Assembly (NCBI GenBank): GCA_949738935.1 | Contig: CATJCJ010000568.1 | Coordinates: 1 to 53,043 of the forward strand | DNA from: an uncultured Eubacteriales bacterium | GTDB taxonomy: Bacteria; Bacillota; Clostridia; Lachnospirales; CAG-274 | Length of the DNA stretch: 53,043 bases | Direction of reading: 5' to 3' | Part shown: positions 35,181-43,961 of the stretch, in pieces | Position numbering within the stretch: the first letter of the stretch is position 1 | Layout of the letters: every line of letters begins with the position of its first letter | Translations under genes and position numbers: made by a program | The notes under the pieces: model-generated | The model's input: the letters and a program-made list of their open reading frames with translations, nothing else | Databases searched by the model: none | What the model was told of the DNA's origin: nothing

Positions 35181-37460
35181 ATGAGAGGAGTAACAGATAC
35201 TTTGAGTGAAAATAAATTACTATTTGATATGCAAAAAGGAATTTTGCAATGGTACGAATTTGATGCTGGTTCTAATATTCTTATTGTAGGGGGAAATGCC
35301 AGCTTGATAAATTTCCTTGTGGATTTACAGCTAGAGGTTTGTTGTCTTACTCCATATGAATTAGTCAAACATGAAACTATAAATAGAAGGTATGATTATA
35401 TTGTAGCAATACAAGTTTTAGAGAAAACAGATGATCCTTTAAAACTATTAAAAATAATGAGCGATTTGCTGAAGGCAGAAGGAAAATTACTTTTAGGGGT
35501 AGATAACCGATTAGGGATTCGTTATTTTTGTGGAGAGCAGGATCCATATACTAAAGGATATTTTGACGGTATTGAGGGATACCCGGCTTCACATATATGT
35601 ACTGCACATATGCAGGGAAAATCATATGCACGATATGAAATTGAAGAATTATTGGAAACTTCGGGATTACCTCATAGAAAGTTTTATTCCGTACTTCCCA
35701 ATTTAGAAATAGCGCAGCAGTTATATGCAGATGGAATATATCCTGCTGAAGAACTTGCGGCAAGTTATGCACCTTTTTATAAGAAGAATAATGAAATATT
35801 TATGCATGAAGAATTAATTTATACAAGTCTTATAAAAAATAATATGTTTCATCAAATGGCTAATTCCTATTTTATTGAGGCTAGTAGAAAGGAAAATTTT
35901 ATTGATGTAAATCAAGTCACAATGTCAAATGACAGAGGGGCTGAGTGCGCAATGACAACAATAGTACGCTCTAAAATTGTTGAAAAGAAAGTAGTATACA
36001 AGGAAGGGTATGAGAGATTAAACAATTTGAAAAAAAATCAGGAATATCTAGCAATGCGAGGGATTCCTGTAGTTGATGGCAGGTTGAAAGGTAATAAATA
36101 TGAAATGCCATTTATAAATGCTATGTTAGGAAATGTATATTTAAGTGAACTATTATGTTACGACTTAAATATATTTATTAAGAAAATGGATCTTTTCCGT
36201 GATTTAATTATCGCCTCATCAGATATATATGAAGAGAATGAGTATGGTTTAATTTTAGAGAAGGGGCTTATTGACCTTGTTCCCTTAAATTCATTTTATT
36301 TGAAAGGCGAATTTGTATTTTTTGATCAGGAATATAGTATAAATAAACTTCCTATGAATGTAATCTTATTTCGCTCCTTAGTAATTATATATAGTTCTTT
36401 GAAAGGGAAAGCCTTGGCATCAATTGATTTTTTCTTTGATAGATATCATATGAGAGAACATTTGCAGAGGTATAGTGACATATCCTCGGAGTTTTTAGCA
36501 AAATTAAAAAATCAAAAAATATTAAAAGAGTTTAATTTTAAACATCGAGCATCGTTACAGGTAGTGAATAGAAATCGAAAGAAATTTGGGGGTAGTATGA
36601 CGGATATAGATGTAATCAAAGAAAGCTTATTGGAAACTTGCTTTGACAATATAGGCGGTAGGAAGTTATTTATTTTCGGTTCAGGTAGATATGCAGATGA
36701 ATTTTTAGCAATGTATCGCTATGATTATAAAATCGCAGGAATCTTGGATAACAATAGTGAAAAATGGGGGGAAGAATTATACGGCGTACCTATTACTTCA
36801 ACGGAAATTTTGAGTAAATATGATGCAGAGGATTATAAAGTGATCATCTGTATAAAAAATTTTGAGCCTATTTTTTATCAATTACATGAGTTAAAAGTAA
36901 AATATATTGGCCTTTATCATATTAATTATATGTACCCTGGAAGGCAAAAATACCTACCAGGAAAAGATGGATTAGCCGAAAAGCAAAATTTTATAAATGA
37001 ATTTGAGAAGCAAATAAGTGAAAAGGGTCGAAAACATTATCACATAGGATATATTGCAGGGGTATTTGATTTGTATCATTTAGGTCATCTTAATATGTTT
37101 CGCAGAGCTAAAAACTTATGTGATTATTTAATTGTAGGAGTGGTAAGCGATGAAGGAGTTCGAAGTAATAAAAGGACAGAACCTTTTGTGCCTTTTTCAG
37201 AAAGGATTGAAATAATTCGATCTTGCCGATATGTAGATGAAGCAGTTGAAATTCCTTTAATTTACTGTAGAACACCAGAAGCATATCGCAAATATCACTT
37301 TGATGTTCAATTTTCTGGAAGTGATTATGAAAATGATCCAGGGTGGCTGGCTATGAAAGATTTTTTAAATTCTAATGGGGCAGATTTGATTTTTTTTCCA
37401 TACACGCAGCAAACAAGCTCTACTAAGATAAAGACTTTAATTGAACAGAGGCTGTTATAA
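35181..37460 (+). CDS. Three-part protein: methyltransferase-like, Rossmann module, TagD-like cytidylyltransferase
   Basis: A 759-residue protein with an unusual build. Residues about 25-150 resemble a class I methyltransferase (ILIVGGNASLINFL, YIVAIQVLEKTDDP), followed by a long region of no known type that includes VVYKEGYERL. Residues about 494-590 are the recurring Rossmann module (LFIFGSGRYADEF, ILDNNSEKWGEELYGVPI). Residues about 620-759 are a glycerol-3-phosphate cytidylyltransferase (TagD) type nucleotidyltransferase with GVFDLYHLGHL (HxGH at 633-636), FVPFSERIEIIRS and SSTKI near the end. It would make a CDP-alcohol, probably CDP-glycerol, for the TagF-like enzyme at 4804. A frameshift-free frame runs throughout. 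The start ATG 35181 has only a weak ribosome binding site. Confidence 0.8.
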   Translation: MRGVTDTLSENKLLFDMQKGILQWYEFDAGSNILIVGGNASLINFLVDLQLEVCCLTPYELVKHETINRRYDYIVAIQVLEKTDDPLKLLKIMSDLLKAEGKLLLGVDNRLGIRYFCGEQDPYTKGYFDGIEGYPASHICTAHMQGKSYARYEIEELLETSGLPHRKFYSVLPNLEIAQQLYADGIYPAEELAASYAPFYKKNNEIFMHEELIYTSLIKNNMFHQMANSYFIEASRKENFIDVNQVTMSNDRGAECAMTTIVRSKIVEKKVVYKEGYERLNNLKKNQEYLAMRGIPVVDGRLKGNKYEMPFINAMLGNVYLSELLCYDLNIFIKKMDLFRDLIIASSDIYEENEYGLILEKGLIDLVPLNSFYLKGEFVFFDQEYSINKLPMNVILFRSLVIIYSSLKGKALASIDFFFDRYHMREHLQRYSDISSEFLAKLKNQKILKEFNFKHRASLQVVNRNRKKFGGSMTDIDVIKESLLETCFDNIGGRKLFIFGSGRYADEFLAMYRYDYKIAGILDNNSEKWGEELYGVPITSTEILSKYDAEDYKVIICIKNFEPIFYQLHELKVKYIGLYHINYMYPGRQKYLPGKDGLAEKQNFINEFEKQISEKGRKHYHIGYIAGVFDLYHLGHLNMFRRAKNLCDYLIVGVVSDEGVRSNKRTEPFVPFSERIEIIRSCRYVDEAVEIPLIYCRTPEAYRKYHFDVQFSGSDYENDPGWLAMKDFLNSNGADLIFFPYTQQTSSTKIKTLIEQRLL

Positions 37461-37473
37461 GAAAGGTATTAAC

Positions 37474-38802
37474 ATGAAAAAAACATATTTTAAATTAGCC
37501 AAAATTATAAGTAGTATAGTATTTGTATTGTTTGTTTTGCTTATTGGTTTTTATCATTTTCCTAATAGAGAATTAAATTTATTAGTCGAAACTAATGACG
37601 GGATTTATAGATTAAAGCTTTCAGTAAATGAGATTTATAGTAACGATAAACTAGTATTAAATTTTGCAGATACAAAGGGAATAATTATAAGAGAAATCAA
37701 TATTTATAGAAACTTAAAGTCTGTTTGTGTTAAAAGTCTACCATATGGAGAATTTGCAGCATTTATAGATTCAGTGCCGGAAGGAGAGCAAGTGTGGCTA
37801 GAAGATGGAATAGAATTTTCAGGAAATGATGGCGTACAAATTGTTTTAAATGAAAATGGAAAGAAAATGATAACGAATCTTTCTAAATCATTTTTGCTAG
37901 AAAGACTTTGCATAGCAGAGGGTATGCTTATTATTTTTATGTTGATTTTTGTGGGTATTACTGCAGCAGAAGAGAAGTATAACCCTAAAAATCGTAATAA
38001 TCATGGACCAATTTATGAGGCAAAGAGATTTTTTTATGATATAAAGAAATATAGTACATATATGGTATATGCAGCAAAAACTGATTTGAAAGCTGAAGTG
38101 GCAAATTCCTATTTGAATAGGTTATGGTGGTTGCTAGAGCCATTTTTTAATATGTTAGTGTATGTTATTGTATTTGGTGGAATGATGGGGCGGTCAATTG
38201 AAAATTACGCAACTTTTGTTTTTTCAGCTTTACTTATGTGGAATTTTTTTAGTAAGACCATTAATTACAGTGTTAAACTTGTAAGAAATAATAAAGATAT
38301 AGTAACTAAAGTATATGTGCCTAAGTTTGTACTTCTTTTATCGAATATGTTTCTTAATTTGTTCAAACTGTTATTTTCTATGATAGTATTAGTAATTATG
38401 CTTATTATATTTAGAATACCTATTGGGCTAAATACTTTTATGGTGTTGCCACCATTTGCAATTTTAATCATGCTTGCCTTTGGACTGGGAATGATTTTTT
38501 TACATTATGGTGTCTACGTTGATGATTTGTCTTATGCAGTTGGAATATTGCTAAGTATGCTTATGCTTTTATCTGGAATTTTTTATGAAGTAGTTTCAAC
38601 ATTGTCAGAGCCTTTAAACGTTATGATGATAACGCTAAATCCAGTAGCAATGGTAGTTGATACAATGCGTCATGCTTTGCTATATCAAGAGATTGTAAAT
38701 ATACCAATGCTCATCTTATGGTTTTTTATTTCATTAATTTTATGTTGTATAGGCATTCATGTTGTTTATAAAAATGAAAATGGTTATGTAAAGGTGGTAT
38801 AG
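37474..38802 (+). CDS. ABC-2 polysaccharide/teichoic acid exporter permease with N-terminal extra domain
   Basis: A 442-residue membrane protein. From about residue 190 it is a TagG/Wzm-type ABC-2 permease (YLNRLWWLLEPFFNMLVYVI, VVDTMRHALL and about six membrane segments). Before that lies an extra part: a membrane segment (residues 7-27), an outside domain of roughly 100 residues rich in beta pattern, and a second membrane segment near 140-160. Ordinary TagG/Wzm proteins (about 260-280 residues) lack this. ATG 37474 is chosen for its AGAAAGG site; the upstream TTG overlaps the previous gene. It works with the ATPase encoded next. Confidence 0.8.
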   Translation: MKKTYFKLAKIISSIVFVLFVLLIGFYHFPNRELNLLVETNDGIYRLKLSVNEIYSNDKLVLNFADTKGIIIREINIYRNLKSVCVKSLPYGEFAAFIDSVPEGEQVWLEDGIEFSGNDGVQIVLNENGKKMITNLSKSFLLERLCIAEGMLIIFMLIFVGITAAEEKYNPKNRNNHGPIYEAKRFFYDIKKYSTYMVYAAKTDLKAEVANSYLNRLWWLLEPFFNMLVYVIVFGGMMGRSIENYATFVFSALLMWNFFSKTINYSVKLVRNNKDIVTKVYVPKFVLLLSNMFLNLFKLLFSMIVLVIMLIIFRIPIGLNTFMVLPPFAILIMLAFGLGMIFLHYGVYVDDLSYAVGILLSMLMLLSGIFYEVVSTLSEPLNVMMITLNPVAMVVDTMRHALLYQEIVNIPMLILWFFISLILCCIGIHVVYKNENGYVKVV

Positions 38803-38804
38803 AA

Positions 38805-39536
38805 ATGAAGGAAATAGCGTTAGAAGTAAGCCATGTAAGCATTGATTATCGTAATTTGATGCACATGTCATTGCATCAGAGTTTTGCAAAGGATAAAGTT
38901 AAAAAAATTGATATTATACGAGCAGTGAATGATGTTTCCTTTTCCGTAAATAGAGGTGAAATTTTAGGAATTGTAGGAAGAAACGGTTCGGGAAAAACAA
39001 CTCTTTTGCGTTCGGTTGCTGGAATATTTCAACCAGATGAAGGTGTAATAGATACGAAGGGAAATAGAGTGTCCCTTATGGCTATTGGAATTGGATTTAA
39101 TGGGAATAATACAGGACGTGAAAATATATTAAAATCGGGAATGCTATTGGGGTGCGAGTTAGATTATGTTAAGGAACATATGGAAAGGATTATAGAATTT
39201 TCTGAATTGGGAGATTTTATAGATAGACCTGTTAGAACATATTCGAGTGGTATGTATTCCAAATTATCGTTTGCAGTAACAGCAATTTTAGATACCGATA
39301 TAATGTTAGTAGACGAAGTTTTATCTGTGGGAGATGAAAGATTTCGTAAAAAAAGCTATAAAAAGATGGAGGAGCTTATGCTAAGTGATAGAACAGTATT
39401 AATTGTTTCCCACGCAACTGATACGTTAAAGAAATTTTGTGATAAAGTTTTGTGGATTAATGATGGTCGATTTATGAAATTGGGTGATACAGAAGAGGTA
39501 TTAAAAGAATATGATGCATTCATGCAATTGGAGTAA
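38805..39536 (+). CDS. ABC exporter ATPase, TagH/Wzt type
   Basis: A 243-residue ATP-binding subunit that powers export of the finished glycan. Walker A GRNGSGKTT, signature YSSGMYSKLSFA, Walker B DIMLVDEVLSVGD and the switch histidine in IVSHATDTL are all present. The insertion GIGFNGNNTGRENILKSG is typical of Wzt/TagH. It has no C-terminal carbohydrate-binding domain of the Wzt-C type, so recognition of a modified glycan end is not indicated. It is the last gene of the + strand locus and starts 2 bases after the permease stop. Confidence 0.9.
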   Translation: MKEIALEVSHVSIDYRNLMHMSLHQSFAKDKVKKIDIIRAVNDVSFSVNRGEILGIVGRNGSGKTTLLRSVAGIFQPDEGVIDTKGNRVSLMAIGIGFNGNNTGRENILKSGMLLGCELDYVKEHMERIIEFSELGDFIDRPVRTYSSGMYSKLSFAVTAILDTDIMLVDEVLSVGDERFRKKSYKKMEELMLSDRTVLIVSHATDTLKKFCDKVLWINDGRFMKLGDTEEVLKEYDAFMQLE

Positions 39537-39556
39537 TAAGCAAATAACAATTTTAT

Positions 39557-39587
39557 ATTTATAGACATTTTATAAATCGACTTTTTT
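39557..39587. terminator. Weak AT-rich hairpin between convergent genes
   Basis: ATTTATA (39557-39563) pairs with TATAAAT (39571-39577), and CGACTTTTTT follows on the + strand. The stem holds no GC pairs, so it is a poor terminator, but its place between two convergent genes only 33 bases apart fits. The stop codon of the - strand gene lies within it. Confidence 0.3.
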
Positions 39588-40571
39588 GTATATATAAGTA
39601 TAGAATCTCTGAATCGGTTCGCAGATTAATAAATCTATTATAATAGTAAAAGCTAGGCTTATTACAAATATAATTAGGCACTTTAAGGGTAATATCCAAA
39701 TATTTGAATAAGAATTTTCTTTTAAAGGCATTATATTATTAGCTGTAAAATATTGAAAAACTAGCATATGTATCAAATATATGCCGTAGGTTCTTAAAGA
39801 AATAAATGTTGTTATCTTAGAGAACTTATCTATTCTGTTAGTAAATATATTTGTAAATAAAAAATAATAGATGATACAACCGCATACCATACTTAAAGCC
39901 AAGTCAGCAGCACCATTAACTAAAATTGGATTAGAAAAAGTAAATGAGCTATAAAGTATATTTATGATTCCGCAAAGAATTAAAATTTTGGTACTAATAT
40001 ATATTTTTACACGTGATAGCCGGTATCCTAATATAAAGTAGAACAGTGCATAGCTACCAACTATTTCGGTTGGAATTCCAATAGAGAGTCCCAATCCGAC
40101 CATAACATTTGTGATACGACCAAAGAAAAACATCAGAATTAGTAGATTAGTTAATTGTTTATTGGTCAAATGTATTAATAAAATTTGTAAATAGGGAGCT
40201 ATTATATAAAGCATTATTAGAGTATAGACAAACCATAGATGCCCAATAGAATTTCCGGCTATTACCTTTATTAGAGATAAACTTTTGTCATAATAATACT
40301 GATAAATGAAAGTATAAATAATTAATGGTACTATTAGATGAAGTAAATGGAAAAAATAAAATTTCTTCCAATTTTTTAGGGGAGCAGAAAGTATAAAATA
40401 GCCTGAAAGTACTAAAAAGCACCATAATGTAGGGCGAACTACACCTTGTACTAGCCTCCAAAAAGTTCCATTCAAATTTAAGTGTCCACTTACATGAAGC
40501 ATAATAATGCAATAGCAACAAAAAATCCTTAATATATCAAGGGTGCTATTCCGTTTTTTCTGAGTATCCAT
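39570..40571 (-). CDS. Acyltransferase-3 family membrane protein
   Basis: A 333-residue protein with about ten membrane segments. RNSTLDILRIFCCYCIIMLH near the start matches the conserved R...D..R......V...H signature of OafA/WecH-type O-acyltransferases. These acylate surface sugars, usually with acetyl. The start at 40571 follows ACGGAGAA by a normal spacing and overlaps the upstream gene by 26 bases; in-frame ATGs further upstream (to 40622) lie inside that gene and lack such a site. It converges with the ABC exporter gene. Confidence 0.85.
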   Translation of the reverse strand: MDTQKKRNSTLDILRIFCCYCIIMLHVSGHLNLNGTFWRLVQGVVRPTLWCFLVLSGYFILSAPLKNWKKFYFFHLLHLIVPLIIYTFIYQYYYDKSLSLIKVIAGNSIGHLWFVYTLIMLYIIAPYLQILLIHLTNKQLTNLLILMFFFGRITNVMVGLGLSIGIPTEIVGSYALFYFILGYRLSRVKIYISTKILILCGIINILYSSFTFSNPILVNGAADLALSMVCGCIIYYFLFTNIFTNRIDKFSKITTFISLRTYGIYLIHMLVFQYFTANNIMPLKENSYSNIWILPLKCLIIFVISLAFTIIIDLLICEPIQRFYTYIYKKVDL

Positions 40572-42366
40572 TTGCATTTCTCCGTATAATAATTCCATGC
40601 TTGTTTTCATAAAGAATTTCACAATTCTGAATTAATGGATAACATTCATCAAGAGACTCTTCACCCTTAGCAACAACTAAGTAATCTCCATACATTCCAT
40701 CCACAAAATTTTGGGTAAATCCAACTGGATCATGAATACTATAAAAGCCCTGACGCTGATTTGTCAATGCTTCATACCAATACGTATTTAACCAATAACC
40801 TAAATACATGACTAATTGGTCGTCACCTTTATATTGCGCATCTATTTCTTTACACAGTTGAATTAATTCAGAAGAAACAATTCTTTTTTGTTCCTGGGTC
40901 ACCCTATTAGTATTATATATTGTAAAATAATTTGTTGATTGCGGAGAAGGGTTAAACATGGCATTTCTTTTATATAAGTTTAAATCCCAATTTGTAAACC
41001 AAAGCGTAAAAATCATACCCCAGCATCCACAATAAAATGCAGCAAATTCTTTTGCAGTTTTACAGATATGGTATATTCCTTCTACAAATAAAGTAAATAT
41101 CAACATCCAAACAACATAATTTAGTTTGTAATAGTAATAACTAGATATTTTTTCATAGTACATGCTTATAAAGCCAAGAACTAAATATATAGTTAAAGAA
41201 AGAAAAATAAAAGTGTTAATAGTATATTTCTTATTTTTTCGGAATTGGGTATAAATAGTGTAAAATACAAATGGCATACATATTATAAAATCTGAGTATA
41301 AATTTCTATAAATAGCTCCTTCCATTTTTAGAACAGTATCATAGGCACCATTTAGTGTAAGTTCACTGCCTACAACAAAGTGGGGATAAACTATGGTAAA
41401 TAAGATAGTTAATATTGTTGGTATAAGAAATACCTTCAATTCACAAACATAAAATTGTATAGAATGTATTAAAGAGCCATACTCACATTTATTTTTATAA
41501 GCTATACAAATAAATACTCCAATAAAGACAAAAGGAGCAAAGAGAGTGTATCCTTCGGCAACGCCCAAACATCCAAGACTCATTAACATAAGAAGAATGC
41601 AGTTGTTTTTCTTTGAATCTAAATAAACATCTGTAATAAACATCAGATAAGTAATTAAAGTTACCGTAAATCCCAAATAGCTAAATCCAAAAAGAAGATT
41701 AGAATATGGATATCCAAAAATGAAAAATATTGTGATTCCCATACCAAATAATTTGAGCCAGAAGGTTTTTAGATTCTTATAAATATAACTATAAAAAACA
41801 AGGCCACTTAATCCCCAATTGATTATTTCTTTTATTATAAAAGATTTATAAACATCTACGCCTTTAAAAACTGGTAGCATAACACGAATAAAAATACCAT
41901 TTGTAAAAGGATTTACAAATAATGCTGTCGACAGCGATGTTATTACCGACTGATTATTTACGGTATCCATTGCCAGTTTTAGATGTGTTCCAGGATCGCT
42001 TGTTTCAAAACAAAGTTGAAAGTCTTTACCATATCTTTCAAAGCCAAAAAAAATAACAGTGATTGATAAAATGATAAAAAATAACATATTTCCAATATTT
42101 ATATAATATTTTTGAATATTACCTGTTTTTTTTATCCAAATTCCTCCTATAAGACTTATTATTGTATTGGCAATACCAAGTGTAATTAAATTAGCTGGTA
42201 TATGAAGTATGGTCAAAATACTTGCAACTAAAACAATAAAACACTCATATGCAATATAACATATTGGAATCCAGATTATGAGTTCTTGGGTATCTTCATT
42301 TTTGTTAATTAGTAACAAGAAACTGATAGCGCTCACAGCAGTTAAAATATATATTATTGATAACAT
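40546..42366 (-). CDS. Large polytopic membrane protein, GT-C-like
   Basis: A 606-residue protein with about 12-13 hydrophobic segments and a soluble tail of about 130 residues at the C-terminus (from NTNRVTQEQKR). The first outer loop holds ETSDPGTHLKLA, an acidic and histidine cluster at the place where GT-C enzymes carry their catalytic Asp/Glu. The family is not recognised with certainty. Beside a polyprenyl-phosphate GT2, a DUF2304 protein and a small flippase, it is likely the transferase that uses a lipid-linked sugar outside the cell. RBS AAAAG is weak. Confidence 0.55.
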   Translation of the reverse strand: MLSIIYILTAVSAISFLLLINKNEDTQELIIWIPICYIAYECFIVLVASILTILHIPANLITLGIANTIISLIGGIWIKKTGNIQKYYINIGNMLFFIILSITVIFFGFERYGKDFQLCFETSDPGTHLKLAMDTVNNQSVITSLSTALFVNPFTNGIFIRVMLPVFKGVDVYKSFIIKEIINWGLSGLVFYSYIYKNLKTFWLKLFGMGITIFFIFGYPYSNLLFGFSYLGFTVTLITYLMFITDVYLDSKKNNCILLMLMSLGCLGVAEGYTLFAPFVFIGVFICIAYKNKCEYGSLIHSIQFYVCELKVFLIPTILTILFTIVYPHFVVGSELTLNGAYDTVLKMEGAIYRNLYSDFIICMPFVFYTIYTQFRKNKKYTINTFIFLSLTIYLVLGFISMYYEKISSYYYYKLNYVVWMLIFTLFVEGIYHICKTAKEFAAFYCGCWGMIFTLWFTNWDLNLYKRNAMFNPSPQSTNYFTIYNTNRVTQEQKRIVSSELIQLCKEIDAQYKGDDQLVMYLGYWLNTYWYEALTNQRQGFYSIHDPVGFTQNFVDGMYGDYLVVAKGEESLDECYPLIQNCEILYENKHGIIIRRNANGYSEKTE

Positions 42367-42435
42367 CTTTTCTCCCGTTTTGGTTAGATAGTTTTAAATT
42401 TTATAGGTAATTTAGTAAAGAATACATAAAAATGT

Positions 42436-42777
42436 TTATATATTTACAATAATTACCCCAATTATTATTATTCCGACCCCAATACACTTTATGAAAGTAA
42501 GCCTTTCTCCAAATATTAGAACCGAGAATAAGATTGTCATAGTATTAAAGGTGGCCATTACAAATGGGAGCAGCTTAGTCAGTTCAAATTTTTGTACTAA
42601 GAACATCCATAGCAAAAACCCCACTCCATATAGAAATATCCCCGTTAAAGTAAATACATTTAATTTGATCCCTGCTATAAAAAAACTTGTAGTGTTTTCT
42701 ACAATGCCGCCATATTTCATAAATAGAACGCCCGATACACTGCATATAATATAAATAATAAATAAGATATTTTTCAT
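42436..42777 (-). CDS. Small EamA/SMR-type four-helix membrane protein, probable lipid-sugar flippase part
   Basis: From ATG 42777 this encodes 113 residues with four membrane helices, the size of ArnE/ArnF-type and other half-size EamA proteins. The end helix with ERLTFIKCIGVGIIIIGVII is typical. A longer frame begins at 42843 inside the end of the methyltransferase gene, adding a basic 22-residue stretch that looks non-native. No strong ribosome binding site precedes either. By context it flips a polyprenyl-phosphate sugar for the GT-C-like protein. Confidence 0.65.
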   Translation of the reverse strand: MKNILFIIYIICSVSGVLFMKYGGIVENTTSFFIAGIKLNVFTLTGIFLYGVGFLLWMFLVQKFELTKLLPFVMATFNTMTILFSVLIFGERLTFIKCIGVGIIIIGVIIVNI

Positions 42778-42817
42778 TAATGAATAAAGTGCGGTATACG
42801 CTATCCTCCATTTCCTT

Positions 42818-43579
42818 TTAAACCAATGCTTTTTTCTTCGCAATTAATACGATGTAAGGCGAGAAAAATTTTGTTCTTATGTTATCAAAATGCAGAAATT
42901 GCGCCAATTTGTTAATTGATTTAAATATTTTTTTTAATAAATTATGTCGGTCAAAGAATTCACTCGAACTATTAAAAAAGAAAAAACTAGTTAAATAATA
43001 GTCACAATATAATATTTCAAATTCATTATTTGTAGAAACTTCTTCCTGGATAAATGATAAATCCATAATGTCCAAATTATGGATTTTTAATAATTCATTA
43101 TTACAAATTCGATAAATTAGCCAATTAAACTTTCTTATATTGGGAAGTTCTATAAGCAAATAACCATTATTTTCTACTAATTCTTTTTGCTTTTGAATTA
43201 TTCTTTTGCATACACTTTTATCAAAATGCTCAATAAAACCCCATGATGCAACTAATCCATATTTATGCTTATGTCGAGATGGATTAAAGTTAATAAAATC
43301 TTCTTCATAAATACAATAATTGGTAACATTATTTTCTTTTAATATATTTTCAGTATATTTTTTGTCAACATAATCTATTATCGAACATTTTAATTTATAT
43401 TTATTATGTATATATGTCACGATAGCACCTGGTGCTCCGCCAATTTCCATATAAGAACTAATAGTATTAAAATTTATATATTTTTCTACTATCTTTGAGA
43501 AAGTAAATTCTGTAGTTGTGGGTTTTTCCTTTTCCCAATATTTGCTCCAAAATTCTTTATTACTCCATTCTTTGCTCAT
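42818..43579 (-). CDS. Class I SAM-dependent methyltransferase
   Basis: A 253-residue protein. The SAM loop YMEIGGAPGAIVTYI, the acidic strand CSIIDYVDK and the YGLVASWGFIEHF motif fit a class I methyltransferase, and LLIELPNIRKFNW follows the fourth strand. It overlaps the upstream DUF2304 gene by 20 bases, showing an operon. Its substrate is likely a sugar or lipid-linked sugar, unknown. Confidence 0.75.
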   Translation of the reverse strand: MSKEWSNKEFWSKYWEKEKPTTTEFTFSKIVEKYINFNTISSYMEIGGAPGAIVTYIHNKYKLKCSIIDYVDKKYTENILKENNVTNYCIYEEDFINFNPSRHKHKYGLVASWGFIEHFDKSVCKRIIQKQKELVENNGYLLIELPNIRKFNWLIYRICNNELLKIHNLDIMDLSFIQEEVSTNNEFEILYCDYYLTSFFFFNSSSEFFDRHNLLKKIFKSINKLAQFLHFDNIRTKFFSPYIVLIAKKKALV

Positions 43580-43958
43580 TTATATAACTCCTGCATATTT
43601 CATATTTATTTTGGGCCTCTTTTGCATAGTCTTCATAAGTTTTAATTGCAATTTCTTGTACCAAACTATTAATTTTATATTCCATTTGAGAGATTTTAAC
43701 GGATTGTAAGAAGCTTTTGACTAACAACATAAAAATAATGACTAAAAAAACTAAATTTACTGTTGATTCAATTCCCATCCATTTCCCAATTACAATTGCA
43801 ATATTAGGAAATATACTTAAAATCAAGAAACATAACGAAAGAAAAATCCAATAAATAGAGTCCTCTATTTTCATTTGTGACTTCTTAATTTTATGAATTA
43901 AATAAATAAATAATGAAAAGGAAGCTATTACTAATAAAAATCTAAGTTGTAATGCCAT
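43560..43958 (-). CDS. DUF2304 membrane protein
   Basis: A 132-residue protein with three membrane segments and a cytoplasmic coil ending in VQEIAIKTYEDYAKEA. The size, the IYWIFLSLCFLILSIFP stretch and the position directly after a dolichyl-phosphate-mannose-synthase-like GT2 are characteristic of DUF2304 proteins. They accompany polyprenyl-phosphate sugar synthases and may help their membrane association. The function is not established. Confidence 0.8.
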   Translation of the reverse strand: MALQLRFLLVIASFSLFIYLIHKIKKSQMKIEDSIYWIFLSLCFLILSIFPNIAIVIGKWMGIESTVNLVFLVIIFMLLVKSFLQSVKISQMEYKINSLVQEIAIKTYEDYAKEAQNKYEICRSYINEQRME

Positions 43959-43961
43959 TTT

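Noticed and set aside
1559-36776. Six-G runs (for example near 1559, 2411, 10619, 26157, 28888, 36765)
   Set aside because: All lie in frame in intact genes, and runs of six are usually stable. They may be seeds for longer tracts but are not called as switches.
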